64,000 bases of DNA from positions 4,402,001 through 4,466,000 of the forward strand of contig NZ_CP097463.1 in NCBI RefSeq assembly GCF_027247405.1, read 5' to 3'. Below the pieces are notes generated by a model. That model saw only the letters and a list, made by a program, of their open reading frames with translations. It was not told where the DNA came from and did no database searches. Shown here in pieces: positions 7,413 to 18,796 of the stretch; positions within the stretch are counted from its first letter, which is position 1, and every line of letters begins with the position of its first letter. The position numbers and the translations under genes are program-made. The DNA comes from Jatrophihabitans cynanchi. GTDB lineage: Bacteria; Actinomycetota; Actinomycetes; Mycobacteriales; Jatrophihabitantaceae.

Positions 7413-8456
7413 TCAGTGGTTGCGGCGCAGCGCGCGGCGCAGCCCCAGCGGGCAGTACGCACGCGCGATCGCCAGTTGCGCGAACGGTTCCTGGGCACGA
7501 TGCGGAATCGCCAACCACCTGGGCTCCCATCGAGGTGCGAACTTCTGCTTGTACGACCGCAGCGAGCGCGTCGGGTAGATCCGCTCCCCCAGCTCGCCGT
7601 GCGGACGGGGAACACTGGCCAGGCTGGCGAGCTGCACGCCGTTGTCCCGGTAGTGCGCGAGCGTCGTGGCGAGCAGGTAGTCCATCGCCGGGTTCGGCGC
7701 GTCCGGCCGGCGCCGCATGACGTCGATGACGCGGGCGCGCCCGTCGCGGTAGTGCCGCCAGGTGCACCAGGCCCAGATCGTTGCGTCGGGGGCGGCGACG
7801 CACCACAGGTCGGTTGCCCCGTCGGCCAGCTGCTCCAGCACGTCGCCGTGGCGCGAGAGGGTGAAGCCCAGCTCGCCGCCACGCTTGGTCCGCAGCCACT
7901 GCTGGGAGATCTCGGCGAGCGCGGGAGCATCGGGGGGCTCGAACGGCCGGACCTGCAGCCCGGCGCGGCGGGCCGAGGCGACCGCGTGCCGGATGCCTGC
8001 GCGCGGGCTCCCGGCCAGGGTGAAGTCGGCCAGGTCGAGCACGGCCTCGTCGGCGATCTCGCAGACGGCGAAGCCGCGACGGCGGAACGGTTCGGGATCC
8101 GACACCGCGACGAAGGCGGGGCGGAGCCTGCGGCGGCGCAGCTGGTGCAGGTACTGGTCGAGCGCGGTGTCCGCGAGCGCGTCGGGCGCGACCACGTCGC
8201 CCGCGGTGACCGCCCAACGTCCGGACCGCAGGTATCCGCCGGCCGCCCAGCCGTCCAGCACATCGATGACCTCGACGTCGCCGGCGGCGAGGAACGGCGC
8301 GACGCCGGTGGTGCCGAAGCGGGCGGCGAGGCGGGCGTGCGCGCGCACCTGCTCGCGATTACGCGTCGAGGGTGGCGCGAATGCCAGCGGCCCGGCAGCG
8401 ACGGCGACCTGCGGCGACGCTGCACCGGGATCAGGTGGTGGCAGCAGCGTGGTCAT
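7413..8456 (-). CDS. DUF2156 (phosphatidylglycerol lysyltransferase-like) protein
   Basis: A 347-residue soluble protein matching the C-terminal catalytic domain of MprF/LysX-type aminoacyl-phosphatidylglycerol synthases (double GNAT fold): GIRHAVASARRAGLQVRPFEPP, ISQQWLRTKRGGELGFTLSR, the RVIDVMRRRPDAPNPAMDYLL segment and the ending SLRSYKQKFAPRWEPRWLAIP are typical. The flippase membrane domain of full MprF is missing, but the next gene begins with membrane segments. ATG 8456 has GAAGGAG upstream. An acyl or aminoacyl transfer to lipid is inferred from the family. Confidence 0.8.
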   Translation of the reverse strand: MTTLLPPPDPGAASPQVAVAAGPLAFAPPSTRNREQVRAHARLAARFGTTGVAPFLAAGDVEVIDVLDGWAAGGYLRSGRWAVTAGDVVAPDALADTALDQYLHQLRRRRLRPAFVAVSDPEPFRRRGFAVCEIADEAVLDLADFTLAGSPRAGIRHAVASARRAGLQVRPFEPPDAPALAEISQQWLRTKRGGELGFTLSRHGDVLEQLADGATDLWCVAAPDATIWAWCTWRHYRDGRARVIDVMRRRPDAPNPAMDYLLATTLAHYRDNGVQLASLASVPRPHGELGERIYPTRSLRSYKQKFAPRWEPRWLAIPHRAQEPFAQLAIARAYCPLGLRRALRRNH

Positions 8457-8622
8457 CGCGACCGACTCCTTCGTGGACGAGCGTTCCGGCGGCGCGGCGG
8501 GTCGCGCCCGCCGCCAGGATGCGGCCGGGTTCATGTACGGATCGTGTCGTGATCATGAGAATTGGATATGCGGCGCGCGATTACCCAGCCAGTTCCTCAC
8601 GTGCGCGCACTACGGTGCGCTC

Positions 8623-9315
8623 GTGCGCGCTCTCGTCGTCGAGGACGATTCGCGGATGGCCGACCTGCTTCGCCGCGGCCTGACCGAGAGCGGCTACGGC
8701 GTCGACGTCGTCCGCACCGGACCGGATGCCCTCTGGCAGGCCGGCGAGGTCGACTACGACGTGATCCTGCTCGACGTCGCGCTGCCCGGCATGGACGGGT
8801 TCACCGTGTGCCAGCGGCTGCGAAGCGCACAGTGCTGGACGCCCATCCTGATGCTCACCGCGCGCGCGGACGTGGCCGATCGGGTGACCGGGCTGGATGC
8901 CGGTGCCGACGACTACCTGGCCAAGCCGTTCCGCTTCAGCGAGCTGCAGGCGCGGTTGCGTGCGCTGTTGCGCCGCGGAACCGCGCCCCGGCCGTCCGTC
9001 CTGGTGGCCGGGACGTTGCAGCTCGATCCGGCCACCCGCGTCGCCCGGCGCGGCAGGACGCAGCTCGACCTGTCCGCCAAGGAGTTCGAGCTGCTGAGGC
9101 TGTTCCTGAACCATCCCGGCGACGTGCTGAGCCGCACCTACATCCTCGAGCACGTCTGGGACTTCGCCTATCAGGCCGGGAGCAACGTGGTGGACCAGCA
9201 CGTGAGCGCGCTGCGGCGCAAGGTCGACCGGCCGTTCGGTGTCGAACAGTTGGAGACGGTGCGCGGGGCGGGCTACCGGTTGCTGCCCGAGGCGCGACCC
9301 GCCGCGGAGCAATGA
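8623..9315 (+). CDS. OmpR-family response regulator
   Basis: A 230-residue two-component regulator. The receiver domain has the acidic pair near residues 8-9, the phospho-acceptor D51 in VILLDVALPG, the T of MLTARAD and the K of DYLAKPF. The C-terminal winged helix has LSAKEFELLRLFLNHPGDVLSRTYI and NVVDQHVSALRRKV. GTG 8623 lies six bases after TACGGT with no ribosome site, suggesting a leaderless message. Ten bases separate its stop from the histidine kinase start, so the two form one operon. Confidence 0.93.
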   Translation: MRALVVEDDSRMADLLRRGLTESGYGVDVVRTGPDALWQAGEVDYDVILLDVALPGMDGFTVCQRLRSAQCWTPILMLTARADVADRVTGLDAGADDYLAKPFRFSELQARLRALLRRGTAPRPSVLVAGTLQLDPATRVARRGRTQLDLSAKEFELLRLFLNHPGDVLSRTYILEHVWDFAYQAGSNVVDQHVSALRRKVDRPFGVEQLETVRGAGYRLLPEARPAAEQ

Positions 9316-9325
9316 GTCCGGCCCG

Positions 9326-10711
9326 ATGAGCATCCGTGCGCGCCTGGCGGCGCTGTTCGCGTTGGCCACCCTGGTGCTCGTGTGGGCGGGAGCGGCGCTG
9401 TTCGTCAGTCGCCTTCAGCAGGGCCTGGTGGGCAACGTGGATCAGCGCCTCGAGACGCGCGCCGCCTCGCTCGCCGCGGAGGTCGCCGCACACCATGGCT
9501 CGCTTCCGCGGCGCCTGAGCAGCGCCAACGGCATCTATGCGCAGGTGCTCGACAAGGCCGGGCAGATCGTGGACACCTCGTCCCGTCTGCTCAACCGGCC
9601 ACTGCTCGATCCCCACCAGCTGCGCGCAGCACGCGCCCGGGCCACCAGCTCGGACAGCACCGTCGGCGTCGACATCGGCGATGACACCGTGCGCCAGTCG
9701 ATGCGGCTTCGGGGCGAGCCGCTGGCCGATGGCTCGGACGTGCTGGTCGTCGCGACGAGCCGGGAGGACGTCGACACGGCCGTGCACAGTGCCACCGTGC
9801 AACTGGTCGAGCTGAGTGCGGCGGTGACCGTTGTCGCGTTCGGGGGCGGCTGGCTGCTGACCCGGGCCGCCCTGCGGCCGGTGGAACGGATGCGGCGCGA
9901 GGTCGCCGCGCTGGGCGCCGGGCAGATCGCCGAAGGCATCGCGGTACCCAGGACCCGTGACGAGCTCGCACGCCTGGGCCGGACCTTCAACGGCCTGCTG
10001 GGTCGGCTGCGGGCCGCCGCCGAACGTGAACGCGCCTTCATCAGCGACGCGGGCCACGAGCTGCGCACTCCGCTCGCCGTGCTGCAGGGTGAGCTCGAGC
10101 TCGCCCAGCATTCCGGCCGCACGCGCGAGGAACTGCGCGACACGGTCGCCGTCGCGGCCGAGGAGACCGAGCGCTTGGTCCGGTTGGCGGAGGATCTGCT
10201 CTTCCTCGCTCGCGGTGACGAGGAGCCCGCGCGGCCGCTCGCCCAGTTCGACCTCGTAGCGCTGGTGGAGCAGGCCGTGCGCGGGCCGGCCGGCAGGGCG
10301 CGGGCCGGCGCGGTGTCCGTGCAGGTGACGGCACCGGCGAGCCTGCAGGTGCACGCCGACCGTGACCGGATCAGGCGAGCGCTCGACAATGTTCTGGTGA
10401 ACGCGTTGCGGTTCACGCCACCCGGTGGCGTGATCGCGGTCGATGTGCGTGCGGACGATACCGACGTGGTGCTCACGGTTCGCGACACCGGCCCGGGTTT
10501 TCCCGAGGACTTCCTGCCCATGGCGTTCGAGCGCTTCTCGCGAGCCCCTGGCCAGGACGACGCGGGTGCGCAGCCGAGCGGCAACGGCCTCGGACTGGCG
10601 ATCGTGCGCTCGGTGCTGGTGGGACTCGGCGGTACCGCGAGCGTGGTCAACGCAGCCGGTGGCGGGGCGATCGTCACGCTGCGCTGGCCGCCCGATCCCG
10701 GCGCCGCCTAG
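9326..10711 (+). CDS. Sensor histidine kinase
   Basis: A 461-residue membrane kinase, partner of the preceding response regulator. An N-terminal transmembrane helix (LAALFALATLVLVWAGAALFV), an extracytoplasmic region of about 130 residues, a second helix (LSAAVTVVAFGGGWLLTRAAL), a HAMP linker, the HisKA box with the phosphorylated histidine in SDAGHELRTPLAVL, then an ATPase domain with N box DNVLVNALRF, G1 DTGPGF and G2 GNGLGLAIV. The sensor region has no recognised ligand fold. The order regulator-kinase and the domain set match the actinobacterial PrrAB/MprAB-like class; the signal is unknown. Confidence 0.92.
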   Translation: MSIRARLAALFALATLVLVWAGAALFVSRLQQGLVGNVDQRLETRAASLAAEVAAHHGSLPRRLSSANGIYAQVLDKAGQIVDTSSRLLNRPLLDPHQLRAARARATSSDSTVGVDIGDDTVRQSMRLRGEPLADGSDVLVVATSREDVDTAVHSATVQLVELSAAVTVVAFGGGWLLTRAALRPVERMRREVAALGAGQIAEGIAVPRTRDELARLGRTFNGLLGRLRAAAERERAFISDAGHELRTPLAVLQGELELAQHSGRTREELRDTVAVAAEETERLVRLAEDLLFLARGDEEPARPLAQFDLVALVEQAVRGPAGRARAGAVSVQVTAPASLQVHADRDRIRRALDNVLVNALRFTPPGGVIAVDVRADDTDVVLTVRDTGPGFPEDFLPMAFERFSRAPGQDDAGAQPSGNGLGLAIVRSVLVGLGGTASVVNAAGGGAIVTLRWPPDPGAA

Positions 10712-10743
10712 CACGGGTCGCCGCGCGATCGGCGCGTGGTGCC

Positions 10744-10760
10744 CTGAGTCCGGTGCCGGC

Positions 10761-10764
<4 letters not shown>
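10744..10764. terminator. Hairpin between convergent kinase and UvrA-like genes
   Basis: CTGAG-T-CCGG-TG-CCGG-CTCAG forms a nine-pair stem with one bulged base. It overlaps the stop codon of the UvrA-like gene and sits 33 bases past the kinase stop, where a bidirectional terminator would be expected. No T-tract. Confidence 0.4.
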
Positions 10765-13150
<2,386 letters not shown>

Positions 13151-13154
<4 letters not shown>

Positions 13155-13762
13155 TGGTCTGCTGCCTCCCATACGAAACCGTCCGGGTCGACGAAGGGGC
13201 CCGCGGATCCGGCGATAGCGATCCGATGCGATCCGCTGCCGTCCGGCGGAACGCCCGCATCCTTGGCGAGGGCGCGACGTCCGTAGAGCGCGAACTTGAC
13301 CGGTGCGTCGGCCGTGTCGAACTGGACGTACTTGCTGCCGAAGCTCTTCCCCACCACGAGGCCGCGATCGACGTAGAACCGTTTGGTCGCCTTCACGTCG
13401 GCGACGCCGATCAGGAGCACGAGCTCGTCGATCGCCCGGGTCGGCGGCCCGGTGTCCTTCTTCGCGGACGTCGCCACCTTCCAGATCGTGCCGTCGGGTG
13501 CCTGCACGACGCCGCCGTAGCCCCACAGGCTCTTGTCGGCCGGCTTCAACGCAGCGGCGCCGTGCTGCAGCGCGGAGTCGAGCAGGCTGTCGACGGTGCT
13601 CGGCTGGGACACCACGAGCGAGAGGGTGAACCCGCGGAAGCCGCTCGTCGCCGCCTCGGACGCACGCGCGCGCACCTGGGCGCCCACCCCGAGCGCGGAG
13701 CAGAACGACTCGGTCGCGGCCGGATCGGGAACCTCCAGGATCAGCGCCTCGATGAACGCCAT
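13151..13762 (-). CDS. VOC-family protein with two glyoxalase-like halves
   Basis: A 203-residue protein of the vicinal oxygen chelate superfamily. The first half (ALILEVPDPAATESFCSALGVG ... VVQAPDGTIWKV) and the second half (DELVLLIGVADVKATKRFYVDRGL ... FVDPDGFVWEA) are each a beta-alpha-beta-beta-beta unit. Members bind drugs (bleomycin or fosfomycin resistance) or act as lyases and isomerases; the activity cannot be told from sequence. The stop overlaps the GTG of the UvrA-like gene by four bases, and one base separates its start from the previous stop, so it is translationally coupled in the operon. Confidence 0.8.
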
Positions 13763-13763
13763 C

Positions 13764-14174
13764 TCAGCGCAGTTCCTGGATCCGGACCATGTTGCCGGCC
13801 GGATCGCGCAAGGCGCAGTCGCGCATGCCGTACGGCTGTTCGGTCGGCTCCTGCACGACCTCGGCAGCGCTGGCCTGGACCTGCTCGAAGGTGGCGTCGA
13901 GATCCCTGGTGGCCAGCAGGATCCAGCCGTAGGTGCCCTTGGCCATCATCTCGGCTATGGTGCGGCGCTCGTCGTCGGTGATGCCGGGATCGGCGCCGGG
14001 AGGCGCCAGCAGGATGGAGGTCTCGGGCTGGCCGGGCGGACCCACGGTGATCCAGCGCATCGTGCCGCTGCCGACGTCTGTGCGCACCTCGAAGCCGAGA
14101 ACGTCGCGGTAGAAGGCCAGCGATGCGTCCGGATCCTCGTGCGGGAGAACGGTGGTGTGAATGCTGATGTCCAT
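13764..14174 (-). CDS. VOC-family protein, single domain
   Basis: A 136-residue glyoxalase/bleomycin-resistance-type protein: [27 protein letters not shown] at the N-terminus, RWITVGPPG, a long insert with ADPGITDDERRTIAEMM, and GMRDCALRDPAGNMVRIQE at the end. Proteins of this type bind or modify small molecules. ATG 14174 lies only five bases after the AraC stop. It is the second gene of the four-gene operon. Confidence 0.82.
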   Translation of the reverse strand: MDISIHTTVLPHEDPDASLAFYRDVLGFEVRTDVGSGTMRWITVGPPGQPETSILLAPPGADPGITDDERRTIAEMMAKGTYGWILLATRDLDATFEQVQASAAEVVQEPTEQPYGMRDCALRDPAGNMVRIQELR

Positions 14175-14179
14175 GCCGA

Positions 14180-14635
14180 TCACGCTAGCTGCGGCTCGAG
14201 CGCCGGTGCTTCTCGATTCCTGACCGGTCTGGTCACCTTCTTCGCCACGCACGCCGGGAGCCCGGGCGTGGCCTGCGCCGCACGGCGTCGGTACGCGCTC
14301 GGTGACATGCCGACGAGCTCGGTGAACCGTGTGCTGAAGGTGCCGAGGGACGCGCAGCCCACCGCGAAGCAGATGTCGGTGACGCTCAGATCGCCTCGGC
14401 GCAGCAGCGCCATCGCGCGCTCGATGCGCCGCGTCATCAGATAGGAGTACGGCGATTCGCCGTACGCGCGCCGGAACTCGCGGCTGAGATGGCCGGCGGA
14501 CATGTGTGCGTCGCGCGCGAGCGCCTCGACGTTCAGCGGCTGCGCGTACTCGCGGTCGATCCGGTCGCGAACCCGGCGCAACCGTGCGAGGTCTGCCAGT
14601 TGCTGCTTCGCGGCGGTGCTGCTCGTCACCCGCAC
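14180..14635 (-). CDS. Short AraC-family regulator
   Basis: A 151-residue regulator that consists almost only of the AraC DNA-binding domain: two helix-turn-helix units, VEALARDAHMSAGHLSREFRRAYGESPYSYLMTRRI and DLSVTDICFAVGCASLGTFSTRFTELVGMSPSAYRRR. The usual N-terminal ligand domain is lacking, so a signal may be sensed by other means or by a partner such as the VOC proteins. Start GTG 14635, with GGGGAG upstream at a long distance; GTG 14629 is an alternative. It heads the operon and is divergent from the ArsR-MFS operon. Confidence 0.85.
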   Translation of the reverse strand: MRVTSSTAAKQQLADLARLRRVRDRIDREYAQPLNVEALARDAHMSAGHLSREFRRAYGESPYSYLMTRRIERAMALLRRGDLSVTDICFAVGCASLGTFSTRFTELVGMSPSAYRRRAAQATPGLPACVAKKVTRPVRNREAPALEPQLA

Positions 14636-14693
14636 GATGGTGCCACACTGCTCCCCTGGCGGCTCCCTCGTCGGAGATCGCGCCGTCCATGCT

Positions 14694-14734
14694 GCAAAGC
14701 ACAGTTTGCAAAGATTGCTTTGCAAAGCTATCTT
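14694..14734. promoter_or_regulatory. Repeated TTTGCAAAG operator with -35/-10 for arsR-like gene
   Basis: Three related sites lie in the 105-base divergent gap: GCTGCAAAGC (14691-14700), GTTTGCAAAG (14704-14713) and the perfect palindrome GCTTTGCAAAGC (14717-14728). The last touches TATCTT (14729-14734), a -10-like hexamer six bases before the ATG at 14741; TTTGCA (14705-14710) could be the -35 at an 18-base spacing. A regulator bound here would block the promoter. The adjacent ArsR-type protein is the natural candidate. Confidence 0.7.
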
Positions 14735-14740
14735 GGCTCC

Positions 14741-15316
14741 ATGGCAACGGCGAAGCGGCTGGAGATGGACGCGGCCGCCCTCAAGGCACTGGCCCATCCG
14801 ATGCGGGTGCAGATCCACCGGATCCTCGCGCTGCGCGGCCAGGTGAGCGTGACCAGCCTGGCCGAGGAGCTCGGCGAGAGCACCGGGGCGACCAGCTACC
14901 ACCTGCGTCAGCTCGCCCGGCACGGACTCGTCGAGCAGTGCGACCCACCCGAAGGCGGCGGGCGCCAGCGCTGGTGGCGGATGGCGGTCGACGAGATCCA
15001 CATGAAGGGCTTCGAGTTCCTGGAGAACCCCGAGACGAGCGAGGCGGTCGGCTTCCTGCTGCGCGAATACCAGCAGGACCGCAGCCGCAAGTTGGCGAAC
15101 TGGTACGCGACGGCGACCCAGTGGCCGGTGGAGTGGCAACGGGCCTCGAGCGATGCCGACGGACGCCTCGAGCTCAACCCCAAGCAGACGCGCGCCCTGT
15201 CCGACGAGCTGCATGCCGTGATCGAGAAGTACAACAAGCTCAAGCCGGGGCGCGGCGCCCGCCAGGTCGACGTCCAGTACGCCGTCTTCCCGTCCGACAC
15301 CGGGGAGCGTCCGTGA
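14741..15316 (+). CDS. ArsR-type winged-helix regulator
   Basis: A 191-residue regulator: ALKALAHPMRVQIHRILALRGQVSVTSLAEELGESTGATSYHLRQLARHGLVEQ is an ArsR/HTH_20 winged helix, followed by a helical C-terminal half. No metal-binding cysteine motif is present, so it is more likely a small-molecule sensor than a metal sensor. No ribosome-binding site precedes ATG 14741; the -10-like TATCTT ends seven bases upstream, so a leaderless message is likely. Its stop overlaps the start of the MFS gene by four bases. Confidence 0.88.
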   Translation: MATAKRLEMDAAALKALAHPMRVQIHRILALRGQVSVTSLAEELGESTGATSYHLRQLARHGLVEQCDPPEGGGRQRWWRMAVDEIHMKGFEFLENPETSEAVGFLLREYQQDRSRKLANWYATATQWPVEWQRASSDADGRLELNPKQTRALSDELHAVIEKYNKLKPGRGARQVDVQYAVFPSDTGERP

Positions 15317-16590
15317 AGGCGATGGACGCCGGGTTCTGGCGCCTGTACAGCAGCAGTGCCACGTCGAACCTCGCCGACGGCGTGGGCCGGGCGGCGCTTC
15401 CGCTGCTGGCGACGCACTACACGCGCAACCCGGTGCTGATCTCCAGCCTGGCCAGCCTGTCCTTCCTGCCGTGGCTGTTCTTCGCGCTCCCGAGCGGGGC
15501 GCTCGTCGACCGCGTCGACCGCCGTTACGCGATGGCGGCCGCGAATGCGGTGCGCGCGGCCGCGGCGCTCACCCTCGGCGTGCTCGCGGCCGCCGGTGCC
15601 GCCAACATCGTGGTGCTGTACGTGGTCGCGTTCGCTCTCGGTCTCGCCGAGACCGTCTACGACAGTGCGATCCGAGCGATCCTGCCGCAGCTGGTGCGCA
15701 AGGATCGGCTCGATTCGGCGAACGGCCTGCTGACGGTCGAGGAGACGCTCGGTCAGGTGTTCCTCGGCGCACCGCTGGGTTCGGTGCTGCTGGTGCTCGC
15801 GATCGCCGCGCCGTTCCTGATCAACGGGGTCGGCTTCGTCATCGCGGCGCTGCTGGTGTTGAGCCTGCGCAGCAGCTTCCGCCCGGTCCGGGCGAGTGCG
15901 CCGGTCTCGATCCGCCGCGACGTCGCCGACGGGGTGCGCTGGCTCGTGCGGCACCGCTTCCTGCGCAACCTGACACTCGTCTCGGCCGCGACCGGGTTCC
16001 TGCAGAGCATGGCTTCTGCGTTGCTGGTGCTGTACGTGCTGGAGATCTTGCATCTGCCGCAGGGCGACTTCGGGTACGTCCTGATCGGCGCCGGGATCGG
16101 CGCCGTCATCGGCGGGACAACCACGCCGGTGCTGGCCGCGCGGCTGGGCAAGGGCCCGATGTTGGTCCTCGGAGCCGTCGTGTCCGCTGCCGGGCTGCTG
16201 CTGATGGGGCTCGTCAGCAACGGGTACGTGGCGGGGGTCCTGTTCGCGGTGTCCAGCTCGGGCGTCATGGTCTGGAACGTCCTGACGATGTCGCTGCGCC
16301 AGGCGCTCATCCCGCACGAACTGTTCGGCCGCGTGCAGGGCGCCTACCGCACGCTGGTGTGGGGCGCCATCCCGCTCGGCTCGCTGACCGGCGGTGTGGT
16401 CGCACACGCGTCCGGACTGCGTTGGGTGTTCGTGACCTCCGGCGCGGGCCTGCTGCTGATGGCGGTGGTGCTGGCGCTCGTGTTGCGCGGACACGCCGAC
16501 GAACTGACAGCCGAGCCGGTGACCACCGACGGCGCGGTCGACGCGGTCGACGCGGTCGGCGCGGTCGGTCCGGCCGCGCCCGTCGCCTGA
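15313..16590 (+). CDS. MFS exporter
   Basis: A 425-residue membrane protein with about 12 predicted helices, of the MFS_3/enterobactin-exporter-like branch: FWRLYSSSATSNLADG at the start, ALPSGALVDRVDRRYAM between helices 2 and 3, and LIPHELFGRVQGAYRTLVWGAIPLGSLTGG in the second half. It probably exports a toxic small molecule. GTG 15313 overlaps the regulator's TGA and has GGGGAGC at a good distance. The cytosolic tail is encoded by four 9-base repeats (16534-16569, AVD AVD AVG AVG), a likely slippage tract. Regulator and pump form one unit. Confidence 0.9.
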   Translation: MKAMDAGFWRLYSSSATSNLADGVGRAALPLLATHYTRNPVLISSLASLSFLPWLFFALPSGALVDRVDRRYAMAAANAVRAAAALTLGVLAAAGAANIVVLYVVAFALGLAETVYDSAIRAILPQLVRKDRLDSANGLLTVEETLGQVFLGAPLGSVLLVLAIAAPFLINGVGFVIAALLVLSLRSSFRPVRASAPVSIRRDVADGVRWLVRHRFLRNLTLVSAATGFLQSMASALLVLYVLEILHLPQGDFGYVLIGAGIGAVIGGTTTPVLAARLGKGPMLVLGAVVSAAGLLLMGLVSNGYVAGVLFAVSSSGVMVWNVLTMSLRQALIPHELFGRVQGAYRTLVWGAIPLGSLTGGVVAHASGLRWVFVTSGAGLLLMAVVLALVLRGHADELTAEPVTTDGAVDAVDAVGAVGPAAPVA

Positions 16591-16645
16591 CGGATCGGTT
16601 CAGCCAAGCGGTTTGGTCCGTGCCGCAGGCGGTTAGTGTCAGGCC

Positions 16646-17137
16646 ATGGGGCGTGGTGAGCGGGAACGGGTGGGCGTCTCGCGCGCCATGGCCGTGACAC
16701 CGGAGCGGGTCTTCGCCGAGCTTTCGGACGCCTGGATGTTCACCGGCTGGGTGGTCGGCGCGTCGCACATTCGCGACGTCAGCGACGACTGGCCGAACCC
16801 GGGCAGCCGGCTGCTGCACACCGTCGGGCCGTGGCCACTGACGATCAGCGATCACACCGAGGTCCTGGAACTGGATGCGCCGCGCCGGTTGGTGATGCAG
16901 GCGCATGCGTGGCCGGTCGGCGAGGCGCGCATCGAGGTGGTGGTGGAGCCGACCGCCGAAGGCTCCGTGGTGACGATGACCGAATGGCCGGTACGTGGCA
17001 TCGGCCGTTGGCTGCGCAACCCGCTGCAGGATCTCATCCTGCGCCGCCGCAACCTCGAATCGCTGGCCCGGCTCGCCTCGATCGCGGAGAAGCGCCCTGA
17101 TCCGGCGGCGGGCAAGCGGCCCGACGCTCAGCGGTAG
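16646..17137 (+). CDS. SRPBCC-family protein
   Basis: A 163-residue START/polyketide-cyclase-like protein (SRPBCC fold): VSRAMAVTPERVFAELSDAWMFTGWVVG, then SRLLHTVGPWPLTISDHTEVLELDAPRRLVMQAHAWPVGEARIEVVVEP, ending in a basic helix. The fold binds hydrophobic ligands in a deep pocket; function unknown. TAGTGT lies six bases before ATG 16646 with no clear ribosome site. Its end overlaps the end of the convergent oxidoreductase gene by ten bases. Confidence 0.82.
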   Translation: MGRGERERVGVSRAMAVTPERVFAELSDAWMFTGWVVGASHIRDVSDDWPNPGSRLLHTVGPWPLTISDHTEVLELDAPRRLVMQAHAWPVGEARIEVVVEPTAEGSVVTMTEWPVRGIGRWLRNPLQDLILRRRNLESLARLASIAEKRPDPAAGKRPDAQR

Positions 17138-18711
17138 ATGCGCCGGTGCGCCGCGTTCACCAGCGCTGCCCGAGCCCGGCCACGCAGCCCGTCGCGACCG
17201 AGCGCCGCCCGCGCCGCATTCGCCCCCGGGCCGCCGTGCACTCCCCCGCCCGGATGGGCCGATGCGCCGGCAAGGTAGAGCCGCTCGATCGGCGTCTCGC
17301 TGCGTGCCAGCCCGGGGACCGGCCGGAAGATCAACTGCTGATGTAGCGATGCGGTACCGGCGTTGATCGCCCCGGCCCGCAGGTTGGCGTCGGCCGCCTG
17401 CAGGTCCGCCGGCGCCTGCACCGATCGGGCCAGCACGGACCCGCCGAACCCCGGAGCGTGCCGCTCGATCACGGCCTCGACCCGCTCGACGTGTTCGGCG
17501 ATCTCCTCGGGCCGGTACTCCGTGCGCCGGGCCGGCAGGTGCGTGTAGGCCCACGCCGACTCGGTACCGGCGGGCGAGCGCGTCGGGTCCGCTGTGGTCA
17601 TCTGGCCGAGCACCACGAACGGCTGGTGCGGAATGTGCTTGGTCGCCAGGTCGGCGGCGTAGTGCGTGAGGCCGTCCAGGTCCACGCCCAGGTGGACCGT
17701 GCCCGCGTCGCGCGCCGCCTCCGCAGTCCAGCGGATCGGCGCGTCCAGCGCCCAGTTCACCTTCAGGGTGGCCATGTCCCATTCGAAGGCGTGCACATCG
17801 TCGGCGAGCCGGGCCGGTAGCCGGTCCAGTCCGACCAGGTCGCGGTACAACGCCGGCGCGGCGACGTCGGCCAGCACTGCCCGCCGCGCCGCGATCCGTT
17901 CGCCGGACTCCAGCACCACCGCGTCCGCCCCGTCGGCGCCGATGCCGATGCGCACCGCCCTGGCGCCGGTGCGCAGCTGCCCGCCGCGGGCGAGCAGCCG
18001 GGCGAGCAGCGCTTCGGTGATCCGGCCGGAACCGCCGACCGGCACCGGGAAGCCCACCTGTTGCCCGAGCATCGCCAGCAGCCAGCCGTACAGCGCGCTG
18101 CCGGCACCCTCCGGCGGCAGGTCGGTGTGCAGCGCGTTCCCAGCCAGCAGCAGCGGGGCGCCGGCGCCGGCGAACCGCTCCTCGCCCGCCCGGCGTACCG
18201 GCGTGAGGCCGAAACGCGCGAGGCGCAACGCATCGGCTGCGCCGAGCCGGCGGAGCAGCCGCAGGGCCGGACGCACCGGCGGGAAGGGGGTGAACAGGGC
18301 GTCCAGCAGGGGTTCTCGGATCCGCTCGAACTCGGCGTACATGGCGCGCCAGACGGCGCCGTCGCCGGGCGCGAACGCCTCGAGCGAGGCGGCGGTGCGG
18401 TCCAGCTCGCGGTACAGCGTGGCGGCGCGATCGTCGGGCAGGACATGGCTGACCACTGCGGGGGCGTGCACCCAGCGCACGCCGTACGCGGGCAGGTCCA
18501 GCCCGTCCAGCACGGGCGACGCGGCGCCGAGCGGGTAGAACGCGCTGAACAGGTCCGTCACGAAGCCGGGACGGACCGATTCGTCCGATCGCACCGCTCC
18601 CCCGGGCGCTGAGTTCGCCTCCACGACGACCACGTCCCAGCCCGCATCCGCGAGCAGGTTGGCTGCGACCAGACCGTTGTGCCCGGCGCCGACCACGACC
18701 GCGTCAGGCAT
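17128..18711 (-). CDS. Phytoene-dehydrogenase-like FAD oxidoreductase
   Basis: A 527-residue flavoprotein of the COG1233 family. The N-terminal dinucleotide fold reads VVVGAGHNGLVAANLLADAGWDVVVVEA with SAPGGAVRSDE after it; the C-terminus has LYLAGASAHPGGGVHGGPGANAARAAL, typical of the family. Members desaturate carotenoids or oxidise other hydrophobic substrates; no carotenoid genes adjoin it, so the substrate is not known. Start ATG 18711, without a strong ribosome site. Confidence 0.85.
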   Translation of the reverse strand: MPDAVVVGAGHNGLVAANLLADAGWDVVVVEANSAPGGAVRSDESVRPGFVTDLFSAFYPLGAASPVLDGLDLPAYGVRWVHAPAVVSHVLPDDRAATLYRELDRTAASLEAFAPGDGAVWRAMYAEFERIREPLLDALFTPFPPVRPALRLLRRLGAADALRLARFGLTPVRRAGEERFAGAGAPLLLAGNALHTDLPPEGAGSALYGWLLAMLGQQVGFPVPVGGSGRITEALLARLLARGGQLRTGARAVRIGIGADGADAVVLESGERIAARRAVLADVAAPALYRDLVGLDRLPARLADDVHAFEWDMATLKVNWALDAPIRWTAEAARDAGTVHLGVDLDGLTHYAADLATKHIPHQPFVVLGQMTTADPTRSPAGTESAWAYTHLPARRTEYRPEEIAEHVERVEAVIERHAPGFGGSVLARSVQAPADLQAADANLRAGAINAGTASLHQQLIFRPVPGLARSETPIERLYLAGASAHPGGGVHGGPGANAARAALGRDGLRGRARAALVNAAHRRIYR

Positions 18712-18796
18712 GCCGGTCAGCGCCCTGCGGAGAACTCATCCTGCTCATCCTAGGCAGTTGTTCGCGGATCAGCTGTGACAGCGGCGGCCCCACCGG

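Noticed and set aside
7288-8217. N-terminal extension of the esterase frame through the DUF2156 gene
   Set aside because: That stretch is the DUF2156 gene read in another frame; its composition is arginine-rich and domain-free.
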